Assembly (NCBI GenBank): GCA_028386065.3
Contig: JAKUCV010006224.1
Coordinates: 76,903-140,902 of the forward strand
Length of the DNA: 64,000 bases
Direction: 5' to 3'
From: Turnera subulata
Lineage: Eukaryota; Streptophyta; Magnoliopsida; Malpighiales; Passifloraceae
Of the stretch, positions 49,507 through 64,000 are shown piece after piece (position 1 is the stretch's first letter; each line of letters starts with the position of its first letter). Below the pieces are notes generated by a model, which was given only the letters and a program-made list of their open reading frames with translations, was not told the DNA's origin and did not search any database. The position numbers and the translations under genes were made by a program.

Positions 49507-50190
49507 GTGCCCCTGGACATGCAGATAATGCTATCTTAGCTAAACTATCAGTTGCCTTAATTGGCCAGCCTATTTACATGTGTAACAGAAAACCATCTAA
49601 ATCCTTCCAAAAAGGATTTAATTTGTCTAATTGTGGTCCGAGTATCCCAATCAACTGGGTCATCATCATCTTGAGTAACCCATTTGATCAATTTCTGAGC
49701 ATCTGGCTCTATATATGCAGCCTCTCTCAAAGCCCAAACTTCTTGCTCTCGTAATACCCAACAACATTCCCCCTGCTGCAGCAACTGAATAGCATGGTTT
49801 CTTACTCACACCCCAATCAATAACTTTACCTTTGACATCTCTGAAAACAAAACCCACCCCTGCTATTGACGGAGCATGAGAGTAAGCTGCATCAGTGTTC
49901 AACGTCAAAGTTCCTGCGACAGGAGGTCTCCAAACCACATTGAAGCTAGATTCTACAGAGAGTGACCTGTTGTCCATGCATGAGCACTTCGTTAGACAAC
50001 CAGCTTGTTGCTCTAAAAACAGTACCAAGTGGGTCAATAGATTCGCCACCCATAACCATACAATTCTTACTTTTCCAGATCTCCCATAGTATATTGGCAA
50101 AAAATTCAATCTTAGCAATAGAATGAAGTAGGAATAAAGAGATGCTGCTGGTGAGTATGCCATGTTCTCGAGGACGTGGACGGTGGTGGA
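49507..50190 (-). pseudogene. Retrotransposon RNase H (RVT_3-type) fragment, copy B
   Basis: Two overlapping minus frames carry the fragment. The first, from about 50163, holds NVVWRPPVAGTLTLNTDAAY, then IAGVGFVFRDVKGKVIDWGV. The second, from about 49784, holds LREAAYIEPDAQKLIKWVTQ, then DPVDWDTRTTIRQIKSFLEG and FRWFSVTHVNRLAN. A frameshift near 49770 and a small deletion in the segment that holds EEAW in copy A separate them. It abuts the ORF1 fragment at about 49500, in the wrong order for one intact LINE. Confidence 0.7.
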
Positions 50191-50469
50191 TCACGTGCAG
50201 ATAAAATTAATTGATGGCATGTGGGGTAAATTAAGGTCATCGTCAATGAATCTTTGCTCAGAAAACACTACATATATAATAATATATACTTGAAGTTGAT
50301 CAATTGTTTGTTGGATATTTTTCCCGTAATCAATACCATGAACGTAATAATTAAGACATCTAGATCATAGTATATTAGCAAGTATAGATTTCACTTGAGT
50401 TTTACTTAGGTCCAAACTAAGACATGACTTTCTAAAGCAAACACATGCTTAAAACTCTCACCGGAGAGG

Positions 50470-51229
50470 TGTTAGATTATGTGATCAAGCTGCATTAGTG
50501 TGATCAAGTTGTTAGTGGAGTTAGTGAAGAATAATCAAGCTGTGTGGTTGGTCCCATCAACTTAAGTGTGTTAGGTAAAGTGTGCAAGTTGTGTGTGTTT
50601 TTTTATTGTTGTAATATTTTCTTTGTTATCTGATCATTCTTGGGAGGCCTCATGTTCAGCAAACCAAGAAGATCAGCTTAGTGGATTATGGGTCTCCATG
50701 CTGCACTAGTTGTATGGGTTGAAGGTCTGGTGCTACAACTTGCATGCATAAGGGCCTATATAAGTGTAGTTTATAATCTGAATTCAACAAGTGAAATAAG
50801 AGTGAATTGAGTGTGTTTCACTTCATTAAGTGTTTCTTGACTTGTTCATTTAGTGTTCAAGCCAAAAGAATGAGTGAATTGAGAGAAAATTAATGAAACA
50901 GTAACCAAGAAAACCAGCTTCTTGGTTTCTGCACAATTCTGGAAATTTTCCAGGTTTTCCCTGAAAAACATCGATGTTCTTGTCTAAACATCGATGTTCA
51001 AAACCACTACCTGATTATTTGAAGTTTCAGTATCGATGTTTTCAGTTCAAACATCGATGTTCTAAGCTAACAACAGAATCATTTGAAGACCAGTAGCATT
51101 TCAAAATCGATGTTCTAAGTTCAACATCGATGTTCTAAGTGCACTTCCAGAGAAGTTGAACATCGATGTTTTAAGTTCAACATCGATATTCTTGAGCTCT
51201 CAAGTTGATTGAAGAAAGAAAAGCCAACA
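50470..51229 (+). mobile_element. Solo LTR, 760 bp, exact target duplication
   Basis: It begins TGTTAGATTATG and ends AAGCCAACA (TGTT...AACA). It is flanked by the perfect 5-bp duplication AGAGG (50465-50469 and 51230-51234). Copy A of the duplicated block has the uninterrupted site near 47295, confirming insertion. A TATA box TATATAAG is at 50757-50764, in the expected middle position. The 3' third carries an array of CATCGATG-type palindromes. Size and ends suit a Copia-like LTR, but no internal region is left to classify it. Confidence 0.85.
50967..51190 (+). repeat. Eight AACATCGATGTT palindromes in four pairs at 20-bp spacing
   Basis: Copies start at 50967, 50987, about 51030, 51050, about 51103, 51123, 51159 and 51179. 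Within each pair the start-to-start distance is 20 bp, roughly two helical turns. Pairs are 56-74 bp apart. Five copies keep the full 12-base palindrome; the first copies of pairs 2 and 3 lose part of the left arm and the last copy ends ATATT. Sequence between pair members is partly conserved (CTAAGTTC, TTAAGTTC). Confidence 0.9.
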
Positions 51230-51713
51230 AGAGGAAACTGTTAGATATTCAAGAGAGTGTTATTGCTCATGGAAGCGTTCCAATACTTGGAATTTGGAGA
51301 AGCAGCATGCGCATGTCATGTTCTCAGTGAAATATCCACATAATATTTATAATCGATGTGTGGATCAGAGGTCATTTAGTCAAATGAATTTTTTGCCCCA
51401 ACACCGACAGAAAAAAAAAAAAAAAGATTTTTGCCATACAATATATATAGTTCAAGTTGATGGATTGTTTCTTCTGACACTTTCCCCCTATCCAGTATCA
51501 TAATAAACATAATATAGAACATCTAAATCTATGGATCATAGTACTGGCGAAATTCAGTCCATGGATTCTCAAGTCAAAGTTGCTATTCAATATATATACT
51601 TCAAGTTGATGGATTGTTTCTTGGATACTACAAAAATTTGGAGATAAATACCCCCTATTACAGATTATAGAGTTAATCCCACACCCTCCCCCTCCCCCCC
51701 CGGCAAAAAAAAA

Positions 51714-53009
51714 ATGCATCCTCTTCCATTATTGTTCTTCCTCATATTAACTTCCTTTTGTATTATTCAAGTCTCATCCCAACGTCCCCTAGCATCAATC
51801 CACAAAGACCCCCAAACTTCTCTTTACACCATCACCCTCTTCACCACCAACCCTTACCGGTATAACCTTGAAAACAATAACTACCTTATCGTCGACATAA
51901 ATGCTCCTTTTTCATGGGACGTTTGCTCGGACGACGACTTTGACCCTTTCCGTCGCCCTATTGACTGCACATCTCAGGATTGCAGCCGAGGCAGGACTTA
52001 CCTCTCCCCCTTGTGCCAATCTAACAACACCCTTGTAGATGGTCAGTGCATTTGTAATGTCACCGCCACAAACCCCGTCACCAATATGTGTGCCTCTTCC
52101 CGATTGACTTACAAGGTTCTTATCACACCCTGGACCGCAAATGGAGACCATATTTCTGGTCATATCAGATTCGACGATGTCTGCATTTCTTGTGCACCCA
52201 GCTCATTCTTGGGTTCTTTCCCCAATTATGTTAGGGGCCTAGCTTCCTTGTCTTGGTCTCCCCTTTCTCTTACAACCCAATTGACTCCTTCTAATTTGGA
52301 GCTGGCTAGGATGTTTGCTATTTGTCTTCCTGGTAAATCATGGCCTAACGGGGTAGTTTTCTTTGGTGACGGTCCATATTATCTCATGCATTTTCCAGCC
52401 GATATAAGAAGCATTCTATCCTACACTCCATTGATAAGGAGGGACAATATGTCAGTGGAGTATTATATAGGATTAGAGAAAATATTGGTTCAAGGAGATC
52501 CACTGAAATTGAAAGATGGCACATTCGACTTTGACGGTTCAGGAAATGGGGGTGTCATGTTCAGTACGGTGGTTCCTTACACCATACTGAGAAGTGATAT
52601 ATACTATGCTTTCTTGAAAAAAATCTCAAAAGCCATACATGGTTACCCTATAGTAGACAAGATTCACCCATTTGGCTTGTGCTTCAATGCTACTAAACTC
52701 AGGCCAACGCGGGTGGGTCTGCCGTTCCCTCGGATCGATTTGGCTTTGAGGAATGGGACTAGCTGGCCTATGTTTGGGGCAAATTCATTGAAGAAAGTGA
52801 GGAATGGAGTGGCATGCCTTGCTTTTGTTGATGGAGGGATGACTGCAAAACAAGCAGTGGTGATAGGATCGCACCAGATGGAGAATAACTTCTTGCAGTT
52901 TGATCTGGATGCATCAAGGCTGGGATTTACTTCTTCATTGCTTACTCATGGGACAAATTGCGGTAAATTCAATTTTACTTCCGATGCTCCAAGTTGGCCA
53001 TGGGGTTAA
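51714..53009 (+). CDS. Basic 7S globulin / xylanase-inhibitor-like protein (inactive aspartic-protease fold)
   Basis: Intronless gene of 431 residues, normal length for this secreted family (EDGP, basic 7S globulin, TAXI-type inhibitors). Residues 1-22 are a signal peptide (LLFFLILTSFCIIQVSS). The first lobe has YLIVDINAPFSWDVC in place of an active-site DTG. The second lobe has FSTVVPYTILRSDIY, where the catalytic Asp is missing, so it should not be a protease. Many Cys fit the disulfide pattern, and CASSRLTYKV and VCISCAPSSFLGSFP are family-like. Known relatives inhibit microbial glycosidases or bind peptides in the cell wall; the target here is unknown. The ATG follows directly on a poly-C/poly-A leader. 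It lies in duplicated block B and is absent from block A. Confidence 0.88.
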   Translation: MHPLPLLFFLILTSFCIIQVSSQRPLASIHKDPQTSLYTITLFTTNPYRYNLENNNYLIVDINAPFSWDVCSDDDFDPFRRPIDCTSQDCSRGRTYLSPLCQSNNTLVDGQCICNVTATNPVTNMCASSRLTYKVLITPWTANGDHISGHIRFDDVCISCAPSSFLGSFPNYVRGLASLSWSPLSLTTQLTPSNLELARMFAICLPGKSWPNGVVFFGDGPYYLMHFPADIRSILSYTPLIRRDNMSVEYYIGLEKILVQGDPLKLKDGTFDFDGSGNGGVMFSTVVPYTILRSDIYYAFLKKISKAIHGYPIVDKIHPFGLCFNATKLRPTRVGLPFPRIDLALRNGTSWPMFGANSLKKVRNGVACLAFVDGGMTAKQAVVIGSHQMENNFLQFDLDASRLGFTSSLLTHGTNCGKFNFTSDAPSWPWG

Positions 53010-53505
53010 TTGGCTGCTTTCGTGTTAAAACTTAAAAAGGCATATTTCATGTATCAAGGGGCTGGTTGTGACAAAGAATTGAATAAATAAATGGAAACAT
53101 AACAAATTTTCGTGCCGAATTTTGTACGAGAAAAATAGTAATGATAGCTGCAAAATTAATTTCCACCATTGAGTATATTTCTTTAATCAGAACCACCATT
53201 AAGTTCATAAGGTTTACTTTCATGTATGAAAAAGTGAAGCTGATCAAAAAAAAAATGTATGAAAAAGTGAACAGGAAAAGGGGGCATTACCTCTTTCGTC
53301 TGATATGGAAAAGGAAAAAGTCAAGTTGAAAATTTAATGGGCTTTTAAATTCTTAAACAAAAGAGTATAATACAATTGGGATAAACTCGAGGCCATTTTT
53401 TCCAATTTTTTATTTATATAATCAATGGTTAATTTAGATAATGCACAAAAAAAAATAAAGAGTGGTATATAATATGTTAGGTGTTACAATTAAATTAAAT
53501 TAGAA

Positions 53506-53760
53506 ATGTGGATAATACGTGACCTCATGTCTCGCGATTGGGAGGTGGTTGTCCGTCATACATTCAGAGAAGGCAATAGATTAGCAGATTCCTTAGCTAA
53601 TTATATGGCCCTTTCTAGAGATTCTCCTTTCATGTTTTCATTCAGATTCCTACTTTCTGTTTATAAGTTTATTCGGATGATCAGGCTGGTGTTAGTCAGC
53701 CTAGACTTTGTATTACTTCAGTAGTAGTATTTGGGAGTCCAGCCCCGTTTTCTACCAAAA
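53506..53760 (+). pseudogene. 3' end of a LINE (RNase H tail)
   Basis: The frame reads WEVVVRHTFREGNRLADSLA, then NYMALSRDSPF, typical of the last part of a plant L1 RNase H. It is followed by a short 3' region ending TCTACCAAAAAACA near 53763. It is 5'-truncated, which is usual for LINE insertions. Flanks 53200-53500 and 53770-54380 are AT-rich with no gene I can support. Confidence 0.6.
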
Positions 53761-54513
53761 AACAATGACTGGGCGGATACACAGCGTCATCGTTGATGAT
53801 TTCGTTGTTTTTTCTTTTAAAAAAGTAAATATGTTATCATAAAAACAAAAACATACGTGTGTCACCATATTTTGTTTCCATTCTCTAATATATATCATCG
53901 AATTAAAAACTAAAAAATATTTATCCTTGTGGGAGTGTTTGATTAGTTCCCGTGAGAGTATATTTAAGGAGCAACTCTAATAGGTTTTTAACGGGAAAAG
54001 TACATGAATGAACTGAATTTACAGCCAAATAAAAGAGATCTTAAGGCTATGTATAAATACTAAAGTTAGATATGATTAGTTTTAAGTAATTCTAGGATGG
54101 ATGACTTCCAATGCAAATCAGAATAAAACATCTTGAAAAGATCATATGTTGATTTGTAGTCAACCGTCTGAAGGAGACATCCCAGTTAGTAGAGGAGCCA
54201 AAACTCCACTGGCACAGGTGTGTATGTTTTCGGGGCTGAACCTAGTAAAACTTGGTGGGCATGTGACACTCAGGGCAATGGGGTGGGAAGTGCATGTGGG
54301 TGCCAATGAGAGCAAGGATAAGAAACGGCTACTTCTGGAGTGAGGTATGTATGAATGAAAAATTATTTTGCTGGTAATCACAGAAGAGGAATTTTATTAT
54401 CCATCCAACACTAGTACACCAGGGAACAGTCTTTCATCTAAATGGTACTTGGTACTTCTTTCAATTCCAATCAAACCCTTAAAACATGTATAAAAAAGAA
54501 TCATTTTTTTGCT

Positions 54514-57784
<3,271 letters not shown>

Positions 57785-57968
57785 CTTCTCTATCGCATCA
57801 TCAAATGGGGAAGTTCAATTCAAGTTATCTGTTAAATAACAGGAGTTGCTTCCCTGTGTCTGGCATAGAAAAGATCCAAAATCTGGATTATCCAAGAAGT
57901 CATTGGTCCTAGATAATGCATAGAACTTGACCTCTTAACAGTTATCATTCAACACGGATGAATGGGCC

Positions 57969-57975
57969 CTATATA
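57969..57975 (-). promoter_or_regulatory. Possible TATA box of gene F
   Basis: TATATAG on the minus strand about 185 bases before the ATG, in the same context as the TATA candidate of gene E. Confidence 0.4.
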
Positions 57976-58690
57976 GAATTCGACATAGATTAAACATGTT
58001 GAAGGATAATTCAATTCAATCAACAAAGAGAATTTTATCTTCTTGAAGTTCATCTGTTGCAGCATTTCTAATTTTGGAATCAGTTAAAGAATATTCCAGG
58101 GTACTGTAGTCACCATCAACAATCAACAGATGGGATCAGTGAGACACTGACCAAGGAAAATACATACCAAACATATATGCTTGTTGTTGTCTTATGTATC
58201 TGATATTTGATCAGATCAGATATATCATGTTACGGAGGTTGACCCGGGTATGTTCATGCTTTTGTCTTATATATGCATTTTACAGATTCCTCCTAAACTG
58301 TAAGGATTATGTTGATCATGCAAAATGTCAGGTGGCATAAACACGTGTAGAAAAGACAGAATACATTCCTGTTCTATCACTGCTGTGGTCATCAACTACT
58401 GGATCGTTAAACCTCTACCAGAGTTCATTAACAAAACTAAATACTGTATCAAACTAGTAAAGAAGACAAACAGAAGAAGCACAAAACAGCAGAAGAAGCA
58501 CAAAACAGAGTACCCAATTAGAAGCAAAAGTTAAAGACGCTCTAACAACCTTTTTTGGCGGCACCCAATTTTCAGGGGTCCAAGATTCCAACGTGCATCA
58601 CCAAACAACCATGGTAAGGGTAGACCAAAACGTCAATGGTACTTGCACGACAAAAGAAGGGTATATATATATGGTTATGGCATCCAAAAC

Positions 58691-59367
58691 ATTAGCAAGC
58701 ACAAAATCTATATCTATTACAGCTTAAGTATATGGACCTATAGCCCAAGTATCTTAATTAGGCCCAAAATGACAATATGCTTAAGAGTATTAAATGAAGA
58801 TGAAAGAGGATTGGCTTAAGTGGGCGTTATTAAGTTGAACTCTATTAAGCACTAGAATGTCCTATAAACACCAACCCAATGGGCTAAGGTATGAGTTCGA
58901 TTACATACTCACTCAATACATGTCTAATTAATCTTTGGATCCTCAGGGAGGGTCACAGCCCATGTTGGGATCCAGACTTCACAGTTTATTGCCGTACTTT
59001 CTGTGTTGCGTAGCAGCTAGGAATAGAATTTTGTTTCTTTGATGAATGCTACGAAAATTAGACGTCGGTTCGTTGATTGGGTCTTTTTGGAGTGTGGTAA
59101 CATATTTTTTTTTTGTGTTTATAATTTCAACAAGATTATTATTCTATGAAAATACACTAATCAAATCAATGCGTAAATCAGAAGAGATGGGAAGACAAGA
59201 AAAAGAAAAATAAATATCAGCTATATAACAACTTACCCAAATAAATATATATAAAAATTACTGACAATTGTATGCAGGCACTAGATATACAAAACGAATT
59301 TCCAACAAAAAGAAAAAAAAAAAACAGATGCAATATACAAACTTGCTAGCTGAATTTTGATCTTTCT
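58691..59367. other. Intergenic region between genes F and G
   Basis: No gene. The segment 58720-59000 (GGCCTAATT, CCCATGTTGGGATCC) has the look of decayed LTR sequence, but no ends could be set. Bases 59100-59360 are AT-rich. Confidence 0.4.
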
Positions 59368-61234
<1,867 letters not shown>

Positions 61235-61239
61235 CTGAT

Positions 61240-62970
61240 GAGCAACGGATTAGTTTGTTTTGGATGTTCACTTGCACACAATGTCCAAAAAAGTACACAA
61301 AATTACTGCAATGGGACGCAAGTTAATGGGAAAGAGACCAAAGTTGCCACGGCCAGCACAGCATGTACATTAAACATGAGTTGCGGAATTAAGGAAACAA
61401 AATGAAGGTTTGGTATCTTCAGCTACTAACTAGTTCATGCAGAAGCTAAGGCCATCATCTCTGATTTTTTAACTTAAAACAAACATAATTGTATTAGAAA
61501 TTTTTTTAATCACCTGCCTACCCCTGTAATCTACGTCGGCAGACAATACAGAAGGACACTTAAAGTGAAATTCCTTCAGCAATTAAATGCGTGACACATG
61601 GTAGTAGGGCAGTGAGCAAATCTAATGGGGTTTACTATGTGGGTCACCTACCTACTTTCCTTGTTGGATGGGAAGTCTTAATGAACTTTGCAATTATTCC
61701 ACGCAGCAGCAGTAATTACACATTACTAAATGTGATTTGCTCAATTATCCTCGTAAAACGGAAAACACCAACAACATAAAACATGATCACTTACCACGGA
61801 GGAATTAGTAATTCAAGTATTTAACTCGATACACCGCGTGGAAGCATTTACCAAATGAAAGAGCTAACCCAATAGGCATGAAAAATGTCACTGTACAACA
61901 CACACCCAAATATTTTGCACAGAAGCGGCTAAATATTGGAATTAATGAAGATTGAAGGTTTATGTAAAATCAAGAAGCGGCTATAAAGAATACCCAACCT
62001 AACTACATATAGGCCCACAATTAAGAAGTGTGCACACTTATTATTTTTTTTTTGCTAGATTTGCAGTCGTGTCGTGGCTAGCAGAAAATTGCTGGCTGAT
62101 GGCGTTCACTCTCATGACGGGGGGGACACCTACCAATATCCATGGCTGCTTAATTAAATGGCATATGGAATTGTTTCTCTCTATTATTTGTCTCATCCAG
62201 AGGTGTTTCTCTTAAACTTCTAAACCTTACTATCGAGGTGTCCTAATTCTTTGATATTTTATGGGCAGATATTACGAGGGCATGCAAACAACACCTAATC
62301 TTTTCTATCTTAATCTATTTCTTCTTCTTTTTTTCCTAATATGTCCAAAGTTACCAGACTTGACTCCGACTGGGAAAAAACATACTTGACAACAGAGATG
62401 AATTTTCCTTATGGACCACAGGATTAATTTGGCGCCTGAGGTAATTTAATTTGTCATAATAGCACCCTTAATTTTGGAAAGTTAGGAAAATGACCATCCA
62501 ATATGGGCCCAGTAAATCCTCCAAAGTCAAAGAAGTCGGCCCATGATCGTAGGGAATTTTACCGAGCATTTATAACTTGGGGCCCGTTACCGTCTTGACA
62601 TAGCTCTCCTAATGGCTTTCCCATTCTCCAAAATTTATTTGGTGGGTTTTGTTCACTACTCTAGCAATTAGCACCATATCATCTAAATCAATCTTTTCAC
62701 AAAAATGGAAAAACAAGGCCAGATTTCACTTTCTCATTGAAAAAGCTACTTTAGCTTTTTATTAATTTTTTTATCCAATTAGCTTTTAATAATTTCTTTG
62801 ATTCCAACTATCTATGACGACGATTTACATGGAAAGATCTATGAGAATCGCTCTTTACGCCGATTCAAATCATTACACATATTCGATAAAAAAAAAATTA
62901 CACATACACTACCAAAACTACTTGGGTATTTTTCACTACAATCTTGTTACTATTCACATGTAACATCAAA
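61240..62970. other. Region upstream of gene G without an identifiable exon
   Basis: About 1.7 kb of mixed, AT-leaning sequence. No S-RLK ectodomain motif (VVWVANR, GPW, Cys-rich EGF or PAN) was found on the minus strand. If the gene is whole, this is intron 1. Confidence 0.5.
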
Positions 62971-64000
62971 ATGACGCAGCTAAGTTTGGGAAAAGCCCAC
63001 CGGGAGTCCTATAACTTATTTCGAAAATCCATTTGAGTCCTATAACTTCTAAACAATCGATCCGAGTCGTATAACTTTTAAAAAGGACACTAATCGAGTT
63101 CCCGTCAAGGTTTCCGTCCATTTTCGTTGTTATCTTTGATTTTTCTTGTCCACATCACTGCCACATAAGTTGCCATGTAAAAAAAACAAATACCACATAA
63201 GCTATGTCGAAAAAATGCCAAAATTAATTACTGTTAAATGGGGGAAAAAAAGAAAAAGGGAAACGGAACCCTTGGAGCTCTCTCTTTTCCTTTCTCCATC
63301 AAGATCCGTTCAAACCTCTTTTGGATTATCATGGCTGCATCACACAAAAATCCAAATTATCATCCGATCTTGACCAAGTTGTGGTCATTCAATATCTCCC
63401 TAAATAATAAAAAGCATACCAATTTGGATCTTGGTCACTCACCCACCAACTCGATTTCATCATCGCCGCCATATCGCTGCTGCCTCCTCCGCCTGCTTGG
63501 CAATTGGCGATGGTGATGGAGAGTAGAAATAGCAGCAGCTCTCGTTTTGCACCAGATCCCTTCGTCGTCACTCGCCACTAGCTGTGCGTGGGCCCTCGCC
63601 AGCGCCAAGAACTGCGGCATCACCTCCGGCAGCATCACGTCGTCTCTACGCGCAGCCCACCTATAGTAGGCCCCCTTCTAAAGTGCTCCAGCACCTCGAT
63701 GAAGCTGAGGTTGGACCGGGTCAGTGTCCGATAGGTGAAGGGGGAGGAGTGTAGGGGATGCAAGAAGGGGAGAGGAGGGCGAAGGCGGCGTCCGGTGAGT
63801 GCTACTTACTCTGCTCCTCCTTTTCTTTTCTTCGTGTTTCTCCTTCTTTCTCATTTTTGTTATCATTGAATTTTTTATTAATTAAAGTTGTCTGTGTTTT
63901 GGAATGTTGCGTTTTTAGGGATTAATGGTGGCAGATCTGTGTGTTTGTATGTTATGGTGGTTGGAAACTATGGTGTCTTGAAGTGTGGAGGAAGGTGTGG
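62971..64000. mobile_element. MULE-like element, left end only, running off the window
   Basis: From about 62971 the sequence GGAGTCCTATAACTT is repeated in near copies (GAGTCCTATAACTTCTAAACA, GAGTCGTATAACTTTTAAA) and followed by CCACATAAGTTGCCATGT. This resembles the ends of the element at 4899-6044 (GAGTCCTATAACTT..., CCACATAACTACTGACGGG). The GC-rich interior (63420-63820) differs sharply from the surrounding DNA. The other end is outside the window. Confidence 0.45.
63435..63720 (-). pseudogene. GC-rich coding-like fragment, possibly captured host gene
   Basis: The minus strand reads SNLSFIEVLEHFRRGPTIGG and then, after a stop and a shift, MLPEVMPQFLALARAHAQLV and ASDDEGIWCKT. Composition and codon choice look like exon sequence. 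I do not recognise the parent gene. The stop and the frame change suggest it is not functional, consistent with capture by the surrounding MULE-like element. Confidence 0.35.

Larger units (their letters stand above)
49507..53190. repeat. Duplicated block, copy B
   Basis: This is the counterpart of 46312-47965. It is enlarged by the 760-bp solo LTR and by the 7S-globulin-like gene with its leader. The ends match copy A: GGACATGCAGATAATGC at 49507-49528 and the AAAATTAATTTCCACCATTGA segment near 53150. There is also a short internal repeat of CAATATATATA.TTCAAGTTGA near 51440 and 51590. Confidence 0.75.

Overview
The window looks like nuclear DNA of a dicot plant. It has intron-bearing genes with GT-AG splice sites, an AT-rich intergenic background, plant receptor kinases, a plastid-targeted two-domain arogenate dehydrogenase, and a dense layer of plant-type transposable elements. 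I cannot name the species. All calls come from reading the sequence and from remembered family features; no database search was made.

The backbone is a head-to-tail cluster of G-type lectin S-receptor-like kinase (S-RLK) genes, all on the minus strand. Six are complete seven-exon genes: A 6464-10515, B 16844-21787, C 22981-26729, D 28532-32292, E 39670-42964 and F 54514-57784. A seventh, G (59368-61234), shows only the membrane and kinase exons. Two pseudogene fragments of the ectodomain exon lie at about 22340-22660 and 44763-45905. Exons 4, 5 and 6 are 211, 238 and 151 nt in all seven copies, which supports the splice models. A and B form one pair. E and F are recent duplicates carried on a roughly 4.3-4.5 kb segment that includes their promoters. 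C and D are more diverged, and G has a different kinase lineage (SD1/ARK-like). These proteins should sit in the plasma membrane with a lectin/SLG/PAN ectodomain outside and a Ser/Thr kinase inside.

Two other protein genes interrupt the cluster. One is a TyrAAT1-like arogenate dehydrogenase (13946-16146, minus) that makes tyrosine from arogenate in plastids. The other is an intronless basic 7S globulin/xylanase-inhibitor-like gene (51714-53009, plus), an aspartic-protease fold without a visible catalytic pair.

Region by region: 1-6050 is nested transposons (a Harbinger-like element holding a 2.87 kb solo LTR, a hAT MITE, a SINE split by a second hAT element, and a MULE-like element). 6050-32300 holds S-RLK A-D plus the arogenate dehydrogenase. 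32300-39400 holds a TSD-flanked LINE carrying only ORF1 and a Helitron. 39430-58690 is the duplicated E/F pair around a patchwork of a solo-LTR-split S-RLK pseudogene, RNase H and LINE fragments, a duplicated block, a second solo LTR and the 7S-globulin-like gene. 59368-64000 holds the partial S-RLK G and the start of another MULE-like element.

The points most worth a second look are a Helitron 3' end that supplies the last 15 codons and stop of the arogenate dehydrogenase, a solo LTR with four pairs of a CATCGATG-centred palindrome at 20-bp spacing, an ORF1-only LINE with intact target-site duplications, and a duplicated block whose two copies differ by presence or absence of the 7S-globulin-like gene.
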